From Malachius bipustulatus (lineage: Eukaryota > Arthropoda > Insecta > Coleoptera > Melyridae): a stretch of DNA of 64,000 bases. A model generated the notes under the pieces. That model searched no databases and was not told where the DNA came from. It saw nothing but the letters and a program-made list of their open reading frames with translations. Location: positions 14,392,268-14,456,267 of the forward strand of contig OU342639.1 in assembly GCA_910589415.1 (NCBI GenBank). The letters run 5' to 3'. Positions 12,142 to 25,369 of the stretch are shown one piece after another. The translations under genes and the position numbers were made by a program. The first letter of the stretch is position 1. The number at the start of each line of letters is the position of its first letter.

Positions 12142-12149
12142 TTATAAGC
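12142..12149. repeat. Target-site duplication TTATAAGC, left copy
   Basis: The 8 bases directly before the inverted repeat tip ATGTCCCTG are repeated exactly at 39,746-39,753, directly after the right tip. This marks the ends of the transposon. Confidence 0.92.
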
Positions 12150-12282
12150 ATGTCCCTGAAGTTAGATTCGGATTCGGATTCGGTGTACACTCTGGGTCAA
12201 CATTATTAACAATCATATGAAAAACGACTTTATGTAATAATTACTGCTGGCAACCTACAGAAAGACATATCTGGACTTTTGA
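12150..12282 (+). repeat. Left unique terminal inverted repeat tip
   Basis: This 133-bp tip matches the reverse complement of 39,613-39,745 at all but two positions. It starts ATGTCCCTGAAG and contains three tandem GATTCG copies at 12,165-12,182. The terminus and the hexamer cluster are natural candidates for transposase recognition. The tip runs directly into the first 179-bp unit. Confidence 0.92.
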
Positions 12283-15200
12283 ACTTGCAACCCAGAACAA
12301 AGGGGCGCTGTCCCCCTCGAAAATGACGTGAACTTGAAAATTTATTTTCTCTCCTACATTCATAATTAATTAATGGTGACGTCACGCCGGTATTTAAAAA
12401 GCGAATCTATAGCACCAAATGATAGTTAGGAAGCCACTTGAAAACATATCGAAAGCTGCTCACTTGCAACCCAGAACAAAGGGGCGCTGTAACCCTCGAA
12501 AATTACGTAAACTTGAAAATTTATTTTCTCTCCTATATTTGTAATTAATTAATTGCGACGTCACGCCGGTATTTAAAAAGCGAATCTATAGCACCAAATG
12601 ATAGCTAGGAAGCTACTTTAGAACATATCAAAAGCTGCTCACTTGCAAACCAGAACAAAGGGGCGCTGTCACCCTCGAAAATGACGTGAACTTGAAAATT
12701 TATTTTCTCTCCTAGATTCATAATTAATTAATTGCGACGTCACGCCGGTTTTTAAAAAGCGAATCTATAGCACCAAATGATAGTTAGGAAGCTACTTTAG
12801 AACATATCGAAAGCTGCTTACTTGCAAACCAGAACAAAGGGGCGCTGTCACCCTCGAAAATGCCGTGAACTTGAAAATTTATTTTCTCTCCTACATTCAT
12901 AATTAATTAATGGCGACGTCACGCCGGTATTTAAAAAGCGAATCTATAGCACCAAATGATAGTTGGAAAGCCACTCTAAAACATATCGAAGAATGCTTAC
13001 TTGCAACCCAGAACAAAGGGATGCTGTCACCGTCGAAAATTACGCAAACTTGAAAATTTATTTTCTCTCCTACATTCATAATTAATTAATGGCGACGTCA
13101 CGCCGGTTTTTAAAAAGCGAATCTATAGCACCAAATGATAGTTAGGAAGCTACTTTAGAACATATCGAAAGCTGCTTACTTGCAAACCAGAACAAAGGGG
13201 CGCTGTCACCCTCGAAAATGACGTGAACTTGAAAATTTATTTTCTCTCCTACATTCATAATTAATTAATGGCGACGTCACGCCGGTATTTAAAAAGCGAA
13301 TCTATAGCACCAAATGATAGTTAGGAAGCCACTTGAAAACATATCGAAAGCTGCTCACTTGCAACCCAGAACAAAGGGGCGCTGTCACCCTCGAAAATTA
13401 CGTAAACTTGAAAATTTATTTTCTCTCCTAGATTCATAATTAATTAATTGCGACGTCACGCCGGTTTTTAAAAAGCGAATCTATAGCACCAAATAATAGT
13501 TAGGAAGCCACTTGAAAACATATCGAAACCTGCTCACTTGCAACCCAGAACAAAGGGGCGCTGTCACCCTCGAAAATTACGTAAACTTGAAAATTTATTT
13601 TCTCTCCTATATTTGTAATTAATTAATTGCGACGGCACGCCGGTTTTTAAAAAGCAAATCTATAGCACCAAATAATAGTTAGGAAGCCACTTGAAAACAT
13701 ATCGAAACCTGCTCACTTGCAATCCAGAACAAAGGGGCGCTGTCACCCTCGAAAATTACGTAAACTTGAAAATTTATTTTCTCTCCTATATTTGTAATTA
13801 ATTAATTGCGACGGCACGCCGGTATTTAAAAAGCGAATCTATAGCACCAAATGATAGCTAGGAAGCTACTTTAGAACATATCGAAAGCTGCTCACTTGCA
13901 AACCAGAACAAAGGGGCGCTGTCACCCTCGAAAATGACGTGAACTTGAAAATTTATTTTCTCTCCTACATTCATAATTAATTAATGGTGACGTCACGCCG
14001 GTATTTAAAAAGCGAATCTATAGCACCAAATGATAGTTAGGAAGCCACTTGAAAACATATCGAAAGCTGCTCACTTGCAACCCAGAACAAAGGGGCGCTG
14101 TAACCCTCGAAAATGACATGAACTTGAAAATTTATTTTCTCTCCTATATTTGTAATTAATTAATTGCGACGTCACGCCGGTATTTAAAAAGCGAATCTAT
14201 AGCACCAAATGATAGCTAGGAAGCTACTTTAGAACATATCAAAAGCTGCTCACTTGCAAACCAGAACAAAGGGGCGCTGTCACCCTCGAAAATGACGTGA
14301 ACTTGAAAATTTATTTTCTCTCCTAGATTCATAATTAATTATTTGCGACGTCACGCCGGTTTTTAAAAAGCGAATCTATAGCACCAAATGATAGTTAGGA
14401 AGCTACTTTAGAACATATCGAAAGCTGCTTACTTGCAAACCAGAACAAAGGGGCGCTGTCACCCTCGAAAATGCCGTGAACTTGAAAATTTATTTTCTCT
14501 CCTACATTCATAATTAATTAATGGCGACGTCACGCCGGTATTTAAAAAGCGAATCTATAGCACCAAATGATAGTTGGAAAGCCACTCTAAAACATATCGA
14601 AGAATGCTTACTTGCAACCCAGAACAAAGGGATGCTGTCACCGTCGAAAATTACGCAAACTTGAAAATTTATTTTCTCTCCTACATTCATAATTAATTAA
14701 TTGCGACGTCACGCCGGTTTTTAAAAAGCGAATCTATAGCACCAAATGATAGTTAGGAAGCTACTTTAGAACATATCGAAAGCTGCTCACTTGCAAACCA
14801 GAACAAAGGGGCGCTGTCACCCTCGAAAATGACGTGAACTTGAAAATTTATTTTCTCTCCTACATTCATAATTAATTAATGGCGACGTCACGCCGGTATT
14901 TAAAAAGCGAATCTATAGCACCAAATGATAGTTAGGAAGCCACTTGAAAACATATCGAAAGCTGCTCACTTGCAACCCAGAACAAAGGGGCGCTGTCACC
15001 CTCGAAAATTACGTAAACTTGAAAATTTATTTTCTCTCCTAGATTCATAATTAATCAATTGCGACGTCACGCCGGTTTTTAAAAAGCGAATCTATAGCAC
15101 CAAATGATAGTTAGGAAGCCACTTGAAAACATATCGAAACCTGCTCACTTGCAACCCAGAACAAAGGGGCGCTGTCACCCTCGAAAATTACGTAAACTTG

Positions 15201-18200
15201 AAAATTTATTTTCTCTCCTATATTTGTAATTAATTAATTGCGACGGCACGCCGGTATTTAAAAAGCGAATCTATAGCACCAAATGATAGCTAGGAAGCTA
15301 CTTTAGAACATATCGAAAGCTGCTCACTTGCAAACCAGAACAAAGGGGCGCTGTCACCCTCGAAAATGACGTGAACTTGAAAATTTATTTTCTCTCCTAC
15401 ATTCATAATTAATTAATGGCGACGTCACGCCGGTATTTAAAAAGCGAATCTATAGCACCAAATGATAGTTAGGAAGCCACTTGAAAACATATCGAAAGCT
15501 GCTCGCTTGCAAACCAGAACAAAGGGGCGCTGTCACCCTCGAAAATGACGTGAACTTGAAAATTTATTTTCTCTCCTAGATTCATAATTAATTAATTGCG
15601 ACGTCACGCCGGTTTTTAAAAAGCGAATCTATAGCACCAAATGATAGTTAGGAAGCTACTTTAGAACATATCGAAAGCTGCTTACTTGCAAACCAGAACA
15701 AAGGGGCGCTGTCACCCTCGAAAATGCCGTGAACTTGAAAATTTATTTTCTCTCCTACATTCATAATTAATTAATGGCGACGTCACGCCGGTATTTAAAA
15801 AGCGAATCTATAGCACCAAATGATAGTTGGAAAGCCACTCTAAAACATATCGAAGAATGCTTACTTGCAACCCAGAACAAAGGGATGCTGTCACCGTCGA
15901 AAATTACGCAAACTTGAAAATTTATTTTCTCTCCTATATTTGTAATTAATTAATTGCGACGGCACGCCGGTATTTAAAAAGCGAATCTATAGCACCAAAT
16001 GATAGCTAGGAAGCTACTTTAGAACATATCAAAAGCTGCTTACTTGCAAACCAGAACAAAGGGGCGCTGTCACCCTCGAAAATGACGTGAACTTGAAAAT
16101 TTATTTTCTCTCCTAGATTCATAATTAATTAATTGCGACGTCACGCCGGTTTTTAAAAAGCGAATCTATAGCACCAAATGATAGTTAGGAAGCTACTTTA
16201 GAACATATCGAAAGCTGCTTACTTGCAAACCAGAACAAAGGGGCGCTGTCACCCTCGAAAATGCCGTGAACTTGAAAATTTATTTTCTCTCCTACATTCA
16301 TAATTAATTAATGGCGACGTCACGCCGGTATTTAAAAAGCGAATCTATAGCACCAAATGATAGTTGGAAAGCCACTCTAAAACATATCGAAGAATGCTTA
16401 CTTGCAACCCAGAACAAAGGGATGCTGTCACCGTCGAAAATTACGCAAACTTGAAAATTTATTTTCTCTCCTATATTTGTAATTAATTAATTGCGACGGC
16501 ACGCCGGTATTTAAAAAGCGAATCTATAGCACCAAATGATAGTTAGGAAGCTACTTTAGAACATATCGAAAGCTGCTTACTTGCAAACCAGAACAAAGGG
16601 GCGCTGTCACCCTCGAAAATGACGTGAACTTGAAAATTAATTTTCTCTCCTAGATTCATAATTAATTAATTGCGACGTCACGCCGGTTTTTAAAAAGCGA
16701 ATCTATAGCACCAAATGATAGTTAGGAAGCTACTTTAGAACATATCGAAAGCTGCTTACTTGCAAACCAGAACAAAGGGGCGCTGTCACCCTCGAAAATG
16801 ACGTGAACTTGAAAATTTATTTTCTCTCCTACATTCATAATTAATTAATGGCGACGTCACGCCGGTATTTAAAAAGCGAATCTATAGCACCAAATGATAG
16901 TTAGGAAGCCACTTGAAAACATATCGAAAGTTGCTCACTTGCAACCCAGAACAAATGGGCGCTGTCACCCTCGAAAATTACGTAAACTTGAAAATTTATT
17001 TTCTCTCCTATATTTGTAATTAATTAATTGCGACGGCACGCCGGTATTTAAAAAGCGAATCTATAGCACCAAATGATAGTTAGGAAGCCACTTGTAAACA
17101 TATCGAAAACTGCTCACTTGCAACCGAGAACAAAGGGGCGCTGTCACCCTCGAAAATTACGTAAACTTGAAAATTTATTTTCTCTCCTAGATTCATAATT
17201 AATTAATTGCGACGTCACGCCGGTTTTTAAAAAGCGAATCTATAGCACCAAATGATAGTTGGAAAGCCACTCTAAAACATATCGAAAGCTGCTCACTTGC
17301 AACCCAGAACAAAGGGGCGCTGTCCCCCTCGAAAATGACGTGAACTTGAAAATTTATTTTCTCTCCTACATTCATAATTAATTAATTGCGACGTGACGCC
17401 GGTTTTTAAAAAGCGAATCTATAGCACCAAATGATAGTTAGGAAGCTACTTTAGAACATATCGAAAGCTGCTCACTTGCAAACCAGAACAAAGGGGCGCT
17501 GTCACCCTCGAAAATGACGTGAACTTGAAAATTTATTTTCTCTCCTACATTCATAATTAATTAATTGCGACGTCACGCCGGTTTTTAAAAAGCGAATCTA
17601 TAGCACCAAATGATAGTTAGGAAGCCACTTTAGAACATATCGAAAGCTGCTCACTTGCAAACCAGAACAAAGGGGCGCTGTCACCGTCGAAAATGACGCA
17701 AACTTGAAGATTTATTTTCTCTCCTACATTCATAATTAATTAATGGCGACGTCACGCCGGTATTTAAAAAGCAAATCTATAGCACCAAATGATAGTTAAG
17801 AAGCCACTTTAAAACATATCGAAAGCTGCTCACTTGCAACCCAGAACAAAGGGACGCTGTCACCGTCGAAAATGACGCAAACTTGAAAATTTATTTTCTC
17901 TCCTACATTCATAATTAATTAATTGCGACGTCACGCCGGTTTTTAAAAAGCGAATCTATAGCACCAAATGATAGTTAGGAAGCTACTTTAGAACATATCG
18001 AAAGCTGCTCACTTGCAAACCAGAACAAAGGGGCGCTGTCACCCTCGAAAATGACGTGAACTTGAAAATTTATTTTCTCTCCTACATTCATAATTAATTA
18101 ATTGCGACGTCACGCCGGTTTTTAAAAAGCGAATCTATAGCACCAAATGATAGTTAGGAAGCTACTTTAGAACATATCGAAAGCTGCTCACTTGCAAACC

Positions 18201-21200
18201 AGAACAAAGGGGCGCTGTCATCCTCGAAAATGACGTGAACTTGAAAATTTATTTTCTCTCCTACATTCATAATTAATTAATGGCGACGTCACGCCGGTAT
18301 TTAAAAAGCGAATCTGTAGCACCAAATGATAGTTATGAAGCCACTTTAGAACATATCGAAAGCTGCTCACTTGCAAACCAGAACAAAGGGGCGCTGTCCC
18401 CGTCGAAAATGACGCAAACTTGAAAATTTATTTTCTCTCCTACATTCATAATTAATTAATGGCGACGTCACGCCGGTATTTAAAAAGCGAATCTGTAGCA
18501 CCAAATGATAGTTATGAAGCCACTTTAGAACATATCGAAAGCTGCTCACTTGCAAACCAGAACAAAGGGGCGCTGTCACCGTCGAAAATGACGCAAACTT
18601 GAAAATTTATTTTCTCTCCTACATTCATAATTAATTAATGGCGACGTCACGCCGGTTTTTAAAAAGCGAATCTATAGCACCAAATGATAGTTAGGAAGCT
18701 ACTTTAGAACATATCGAAAGCTGCTCACTTGCAAACCAGAACAAAGGGGCGCTGTCACCCTCGAAAATGACGTGAACTTGAAAATTTATTTTCTCTCCTA
18801 CATTCATAATTAATTAATGGCGACGTCACGCCGGTATTTAAAAAGCGAATCTATAGCACCAAATGATAGTTGGAAAGCCACTCTAAAACATATCGAAGAA
18901 TGCTCACTTGCAACCCAGAACAAAGGGATGCTGTCACCGTCGAAAATTACGCAAACTTGAAAATTTATTTTCTCTCCTACATTCATAATTAATTAATGGT
19001 GACGTCACGCCGGTATTTAAAAAGCGAATCTATAGCACCAAATGATAGTTATGAAGCCACTTTAGAACATATCGAAAGCTGCTCACTTGCAAACCAGAAC
19101 AAAGGGGCGCTGTCACCGTCGAAAATGACGCAAACTTGAAAATTTATTTTCTCTCCTACATTCATAATTAATTAATGGCGACGTCACGCCGGTTTTTAAA
19201 AAGCGAATCTATAGCACCAAATGATAGTTAGGAAGCTACTTTAGAACATATCGAAAGCTGCTTACTTGCAAACCAGAACAAAGGGGCGCTGTCACCCTCG
19301 AAAATGCCGTGAACTTGAAAATTTATTTTCTCTCCTAGATTCATAATTAATTAATTGCGACGTCACGCCGGTTTTTAAAAAGCGAATCTATAGCACCAAA
19401 TGATAGTTAGGAAGCTACTTTAGAACATATCGAAAGCTGCTCACTTGCAAACCAGAACAAAGGGGCGCTGTCACCCTCGAAAATGACGTGAACTTGAAAA
19501 TTTATTTTCTCTCCTACATTCATAATTAATTAATGGCGACGTCACGCCGGTATTTAAAAAGCGAATCTATAGCACCAAATGATAGTTAGGAAGCCACTTG
19601 AAAACATATCGAAAGTTGCTCACTTGCAACCCAGAACAAATGGGCGCTGTCACCCTCGAAAATTACGTAAACTTGAAAATTTATTTTCTCTCCTATATTT
19701 GTAATTAATTAATTGCGACGGCACGCCGGTATTTAAAAAGCGAATCTATAGCACCAAATGATAGTTAGGAAGCCACTTGTAAACATATCGAAAACTGCTC
19801 ACTTGCAACCGAGAACAAAGGGGCGCTGTCACCCTCGAAAATTACGTAAACTTGAAAATTTATTTTCTCTCCTAGATTCATAATTAATTAATTGCGACGT
19901 CACGCCGGTTTTTAAAAAGCGAATCTATAGCACCAAATGATAGTTGGAAAGCCACTCTAAAACATATCGAAAGCTGCTCACTTGCAACCCAGAACAAAGG
20001 GGCGCTGTCCCCCTCGAAAATGACGTGAACTTGAAAATTTATTTTCTCTCCTACATTCATAATTAATTAATTGCGACGTGACGCCGGTTTTTAAAAAGCG
20101 AATCTATAGCACCAAATGATAGTTAGGAAGCTACTTTAGAACATATCGAAAGCTGCTCACTTGCAAACCAGAACAAAGGGGCGCTGTCATCCTCGAAAAT
20201 GACGTGAACTTGAAAATTTATTTTCTCTCCTACATTCATAATTAATTAATGGCGACGTCACGCCGGTATTTAAAAAGCGAATCTGTAGCACCAAATGATA
20301 GTTATGAAGCCACTTTAGAACATATCGAATGCTGCTCACTTGCAAACCAGAACAAAGGGGCGCTGTCCCCGTCGAAAATGACGCAAACTTGAAAATTTAT
20401 TTTCTCTCCTACATTCATAATTAATTAATGGCGACGTCACGCCGGTATTTAAAAAGCGAATCTGTAGCACCAAATGATAGTTATGAAGCCACTTTAGAAC
20501 ATATCGAAAGCTGCTCACTTGCAAACCAGAACAAAGGGGCGCTGTCACCGTCGAAAATGACGCAAACTTGAAAATTTATTTTCTCTCCTACATTCATAAT
20601 TAATTAATGGCGACGTCACGCCGGTTTTTAAAAAGCGAATCTATAGCACCAAATGATAGTTAGGAAGCTACTTTAGAACATATCGAAAGCTGCTTACTTG
20701 CAAACCAGAACAAAGGGGCGCTGTCACCCTCGAAAATGCCGTGAACTTGAAAATTTATTTTCTCTCCTACATTCATAATTAATTAATGGCGACGTCACGC
20801 CGGTATTTAAAAAGCGAATCTATAGCACCAAATGATAGTTGGAAAGCCACTCTAAAACATATCGAAGAATGCTCACTTGCAACCCAGAACAAAGGGATGC
20901 TGTCACCGTCGAAAATTACGCAAACTTGAAAATTTATTTTCTCTCCTACATTCATAATTAATTAATGGTGACGTCACGCCGGTATTTAAAAAGCGAATCT
21001 ATAGCACCAAATGATAGTTATGAAGCCACTTTAGAACATATCGAAAGCTGCTCACTTGCAAACCAGAACAAAGGGGCGCTGTCACCGTCGAAAATGACGC
21101 AAACTTGAAAATTTATTTTCTCTCCTACATTCATAATTAATTAATGGCGACGTCACGCCGGTTTTTAAAAAGCGAATCTATAGCACCAAATGATAGTTAG

Positions 21201-21785
21201 GAAGCTACTTTAGAACATATCGAAAGCTGCTTACTTGCAAACCAGAACAAAGGGGCGCTGTCACCCTCGAAAATGCCGTGAACTTGAAAATTTATTTTCT
21301 CTCCTACATTCATAATTAATTAATGGCGACGTCACGCCGGTATTTAAAAAGCGAATCTATAGCACCAAATGATAGTTGGAAAGCCACTCTAAAACATATC
21401 GAAGAATGCTCACTTGCAACCCAGAACAAAGGGATGCTGTCACCGTCGAAAATTACGCAAACTTGAAAATTTATTTTCTCTCCTACATTCATAATTAATT
21501 AATTGCGACGTCACGCCGGTTTTTAAAAAGCGAATCTATAGCACCAAATGATAGTTAGGAAGCTACTTTAGAACATATCGAAAGCTGCTCACTTGCAACC
21601 CAGAACAAAGGGGCGCTGTCACCCTCGAAAATTACGTAAACTTGAAAATTTATTTTCTCTCCTATATTTGTAATTATTAATTGCGACGGCACGCCGGTAT
21701 TTAAAAAGCGAATCTATAGCACCAAATGATAGTTGGAAAGCCACTCTAAAACATATCGAAGGATGCTCACTTGCAAACTAGAACA
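12283..21785 (+). repeat. Left array: about 53 tandem 179-bp units
   Basis: The landmark ACTTGCAA starts at 12,283, 12,462, 12,641 and 12,820, giving a period of 179 bp that persists to 21,769. Each unit holds GGGGCGCTGTCACC, an AATTAATTAATT block, a GACGTCACGCCGG site and TTTAAAAAGCGAATC. Units differ by a small set of linked variants (GATGCTGTCACCGTC versus GCGCTGTCACCCTC, TACATTCATAATT versus TATATTTGTAATT), so there are subfamilies. Blocks recur at whole-unit spacing: 1,969 bp (11 units) and 2,685 bp (15 units), showing segmental duplication inside the array. No coding function is visible; open frames that cross units are chance. Confidence 0.95.
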
Positions 21786-22443
21786 CATTCTTTCCGACTT
21801 TAAATAATTCAAGATATTGTGTGTACAGAATGATTAATTACTAAAAAAAAAAAATACGTCATCAACTATCTTCATCTGTATAATGCATGGAGTGTGGAAC
21901 AGCCAATTGTAATAAATTCATTACCTACTTTAGTTGTTAATTTTGTAGCATTGAAAAAACCCTAAAGAGTCCATTCTTATATTTAATTTAATTTAATTTA
22001 TATTCAAAATTGACGTAACATTTTTTTGTAAAAGTTGCATTGTCCTTTTTTTAAAATTATTGTATACATATATGTTACAGTTAAAACCCGTTTTCCGTTA
22101 GAACTAGTTTTCCCTAGTTAAAACTCGTTTTTACTAATAGGCTTTGTTAAAACTAGAAATACCTAGTCAAAACTAGAATTTACCACTGATATATTTTACC
22201 GATTTTTACAAATTTTATGATTTAACAATAATTTGCAAGAACTTTTGAAGATTTTAATCACAATTTTTGTAAGTATAAAATTTACATCATTATAAGACCT
22301 ACCTATGTACTAAATTTCAATATTGTTAATCATTTTATAGAGAGCCTTGAAGAAGAAGTAAATAAAATTCGAAAGCTTGGCGTAGAAAAAAGAGTGTTCT
22401 TTTCTTAAAACATTCCCAAATAATTGCTAATATCACATATAAG

Positions 22444-22818
22444 GGTGGAGTGCTAGAACGCTAATTAAAGATTTGTCAGATAATAATTATTGATTTTAAA
22501 TTGCAAATTTTGAAAATAGGGTGAATATTTTGAATGGTCTTTCATTTTTTATCAGTAATTAACTCTTCTAAAAGGGGGTAGAGTTTATTTCCAGGAATAT
22601 CAGACCAACACATCACCGTAGGTAGGTCTTAATGAGTATAAAGACAATTAATAGCCTGTCGAATTGGAATCGGGTTTTAACCCATCGTCCTGACAGTTGT
22701 CAAGTCTGGAGCGCCCGAGAACCCAAATTTTTTGACAGACCAACATTTTGACAATACAGGACATTTTAAAATCAGTAATTATCTGGCAGATCTGTAATTA
22801 ACGTTCTAGCACTCCACC
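22444..22818. mobile_element. MITE-like element, imperfect inverted repeats, nested in the core
   Basis: Inverted repeats of about 55 bp start GGTGGAGTGCTAGAACG at 22,444 and end with the complementary sequence at 22,818. The arms have a few mismatches. The 375-bp element has no open frame of note. No clear target duplication was seen. Confidence 0.75.
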
Positions 22819-22852
22819 GATATTGTTGTATATTGTTACTAATATTAGTATA

Positions 22853-23495
22853 CAGGATGTATTGTAACGTCCGCATAATATTAGCACCACGCGATTCTAC
22901 ATCAAAAACAGAACAAAAAAGTCCTCAACAGTTTTTTCTTGATGTACACAGATTTTAAGATATGGACAATTTAACGTTCTTGAATTTTGCAACACTGGCG
23001 CTGGTATAAAAATTAAGATAACTTATTAGACGTGAAGTCACCTCACTGGTATAGTGTGCGTTGCTATGTAATCGAAAAAAGGTGCAACAAGACAAATGTC
23101 ATGCTGCGACGTGTCAATGTTGCAATTTTTTTAAAGATTTTTTATTTTTTCAATTTTTTATTCAACAATTAAAACGCGCAGTTGCAATATTGATTGGAAG
23201 TATTGGAACTCAGGAAATCAAATAATTCCTATAGTTTTGAAATGTTAATTAAAATCATTTTTACCAAAAAAAATCTAAAATTTTGGATAATTTGGCTATT
23301 TTACTTCTTACTGAAGAATTTTTTAATAATATTAAGCAATATTTTTGAGTATTAAAAAACTTCAAATTTAAACTACAATGGTCGATAACTTCGTTATTTG
23401 AGGTCTAAGAGCTAAACGGTATTAAAACTTTATGTTCTGTTTTTGATGTAGAATCACGTGGTGCTAATATTATGCGGACGTTACAATACACCCTG
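22853..23495. mobile_element. Non-autonomous DNA transposon flanked by TA
   Basis: The 643-bp element has roughly 62-bp inverted repeats that start CAGGATGTATTGTAACGTCC on the left; the right arm, reversed, starts CAGGGTGTATTGTAACG. Both end in ATCAAAAACAGAAC. TA lies on each side (22,851-22,852 and 23,496-23,497), as expected for Tc1/mariner-like movement. The interior has no long ORF, so it would need a transposase from elsewhere. Confidence 0.85.
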
Positions 23496-23834
23496 TATTA
23501 TTGTATTTTCATATTACGTGACAATATCCAATAAGAATGGTTTTAATAGTTGTAGTACAAAATGAGTAAGTCATGAGTTACAAAAAAGTGAAAATCGCAA
23601 TTCTTCATTTTGAAGGCAGCTGATATTGGAATTGGCCCCAAATACTGCGCGGAAAACGACTTACGCGTCCCTGTTTCAACTTTCTATGTACTATTATATG
23701 ATGTAGATGAAAGTGTTACATAGGGTGAAAAAATTAGATAATTTTCATCACCCTGTATTAAACTTTAAACCACATGTAGGATATGTAAAAAGTGAAGGTA
23801 GGGACATGGAAGTCGTTTCTTCAATGTTTGGAGC

Positions 23835-24046
23835 GGGATTAACAATTTGTCCAATTAAATAGGTCTGGAAACATATTGGTAATTTAAATGAATTAAAAAA
23901 AATATATATTTTCGTCAACTATTTTGTGGACATAACATCTGTCAAAGAAAATAGTTGACGAAATTTTTATTTTAATTTTTTTTATTTAAATTGCTAATAA
24001 TTAGGTATGTTTCCAGACCTATTTAATTGGTCAAATTGTTAATCCC
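23835..24046. mobile_element. Palindromic element of about 212 bp
   Basis: The left arm starts GGGATTAACAATTTGTCCAA and the right arm ends with its near complement (AATTGGTCAAATTGTTAATCCC, here split by numbering). The arms are about 95 bp and the middle is a short unpaired stretch. The right arm abuts a hammerhead-like motif at 24,044-24,076. Confidence 0.75.
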
Positions 24047-24076
24047 GAAGATGACCCAAATTGTTTGGTCGAAACG
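24044..24076 (+). ncRNA. Degenerate hammerhead-like core, as in Penelope-type 3' ends
   Basis: CCGAAGA, then TGACC and GGTC able to pair across a short loop, then GAAAC. This resembles the CUGANGA-stem II-GAAA core that Penelope-like retroelements carry. The first motif has CCGA for CUGA, so activity is unlikely. Stems I and III were not established. Confidence 0.3.
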
Positions 24077-25343
24077 TTGATTATATAATAAAGACCATAA
24101 CTTTGAGAAGAGACTGTTTTGCCTATAGCTCTTAACAATTTTCTTTCAAAAAACTACAAAATCTAATGAAAGTCTATTAAAAAAAGTCTACTAAAGTCTA
24201 CTAAAAGCAGAATAACCTAAGCCCAGGAAATTATTCAAAATATTGTTATTATATTTTGTCCGACAATCTGATAGTGTAATAATATACAGGAGGTCCCATT
24301 TAAAATAAGAAAGTTGATTGCAACTTCCGGTATACCAGAAGTGGTGTGGGGTTGTAAATATATTAGTTCAGCTCGTCAAAATTGAAATCATACTTGTACA
24401 AATTTTTAGACTTCTATTCCAGTAACTTTTCCATTTTTGAATACCCCAAGGTTCTCGCGCCTCACCCTGAAATTCACTGAAATCCAGTGACCTGAATTAT
24501 CCAGTGACGTTTGTTCACTTCTTATTATTCTTACTCAATCACTCTGTCTATACATAATATTTCGTTTTTTTTTTATACTTCTTTTTTTTCACCAAGAAAT
24601 AGCTTTCCTGCCCATTTTAAGCTTACCCAAGAAAGGAAAGTCCTACTTACGTTATAACAGCAGGGTCTCGAATACATTGCACAATCTCGAAAAGCAAACT
24701 TTGTTAGATACCACAACGTCTATATGCATAAATACGCAGAATGTAGATATAATGAATATCTCGCGGAATTTTTCGCTTGGTTTTCACTCCACAATTAGAT
24801 TTATTGTTGTTTTTGAAGAAAAATTTTCGATTTCTGGAAGTCATATGATTAATGTTATTATTCTCATCAATTGTCTGTAAAAAATCCTGGATGGGTACTT
24901 TATTAGGGTTGGAAAAGAACATAGTTTTATCATATTTGTAAAATATAGTTCAGCAGCTAACAATTTTATAATATCTGGAGTAATTTTAAAGGGAAAAAAT
25001 ACTTCCAGTATATAGTTTAAAGTCCAAATACTGAAATTATTCGATTTTTTCCAATTCGCGCAATTAAATAATAAGTTATATGAAAATTCTTGGCCGGTAG
25101 GTGTTTACCGACCGAACCGAGTTGATATACCAAACTAGTGGAGTCGCTGCGGATATTCATAATACGTACATCGTAAGTATTACTGGATACAAGCGTTGTG
25201 GCATCTGATTGCATTTTGTGTTTGGAAGCTACTTTGTTATACCTCTATAGAGTTAAAATCTATACGATTTTAGCGTTTTTTTCAATAAATTTAAATCTTT
25301 CATCGACAAAAAATTAAAAATAAACCTTGTTATTCTGGGGTTG

Positions 25344-25369
25344 TTTAGTGTATGTAATCATACACTAAA
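25344..25369. repeat. Small hairpin upstream of the transposon ORF
   Basis: Perfect 11-bp stem TTTAGTGTATG / CATACACTAAA with a TAAT loop. Its role is unknown. Confidence 0.6.

Noticed and set aside
18367..20548. Two identical 70-codon minus-strand open frames 1,969 bp apart, and a 66-codon frame at 30,200-30,400
   Set aside because: They cross the boundaries of 179-bp satellite units. Their identity reflects the 11-unit duplication in the array, not a repeated gene.
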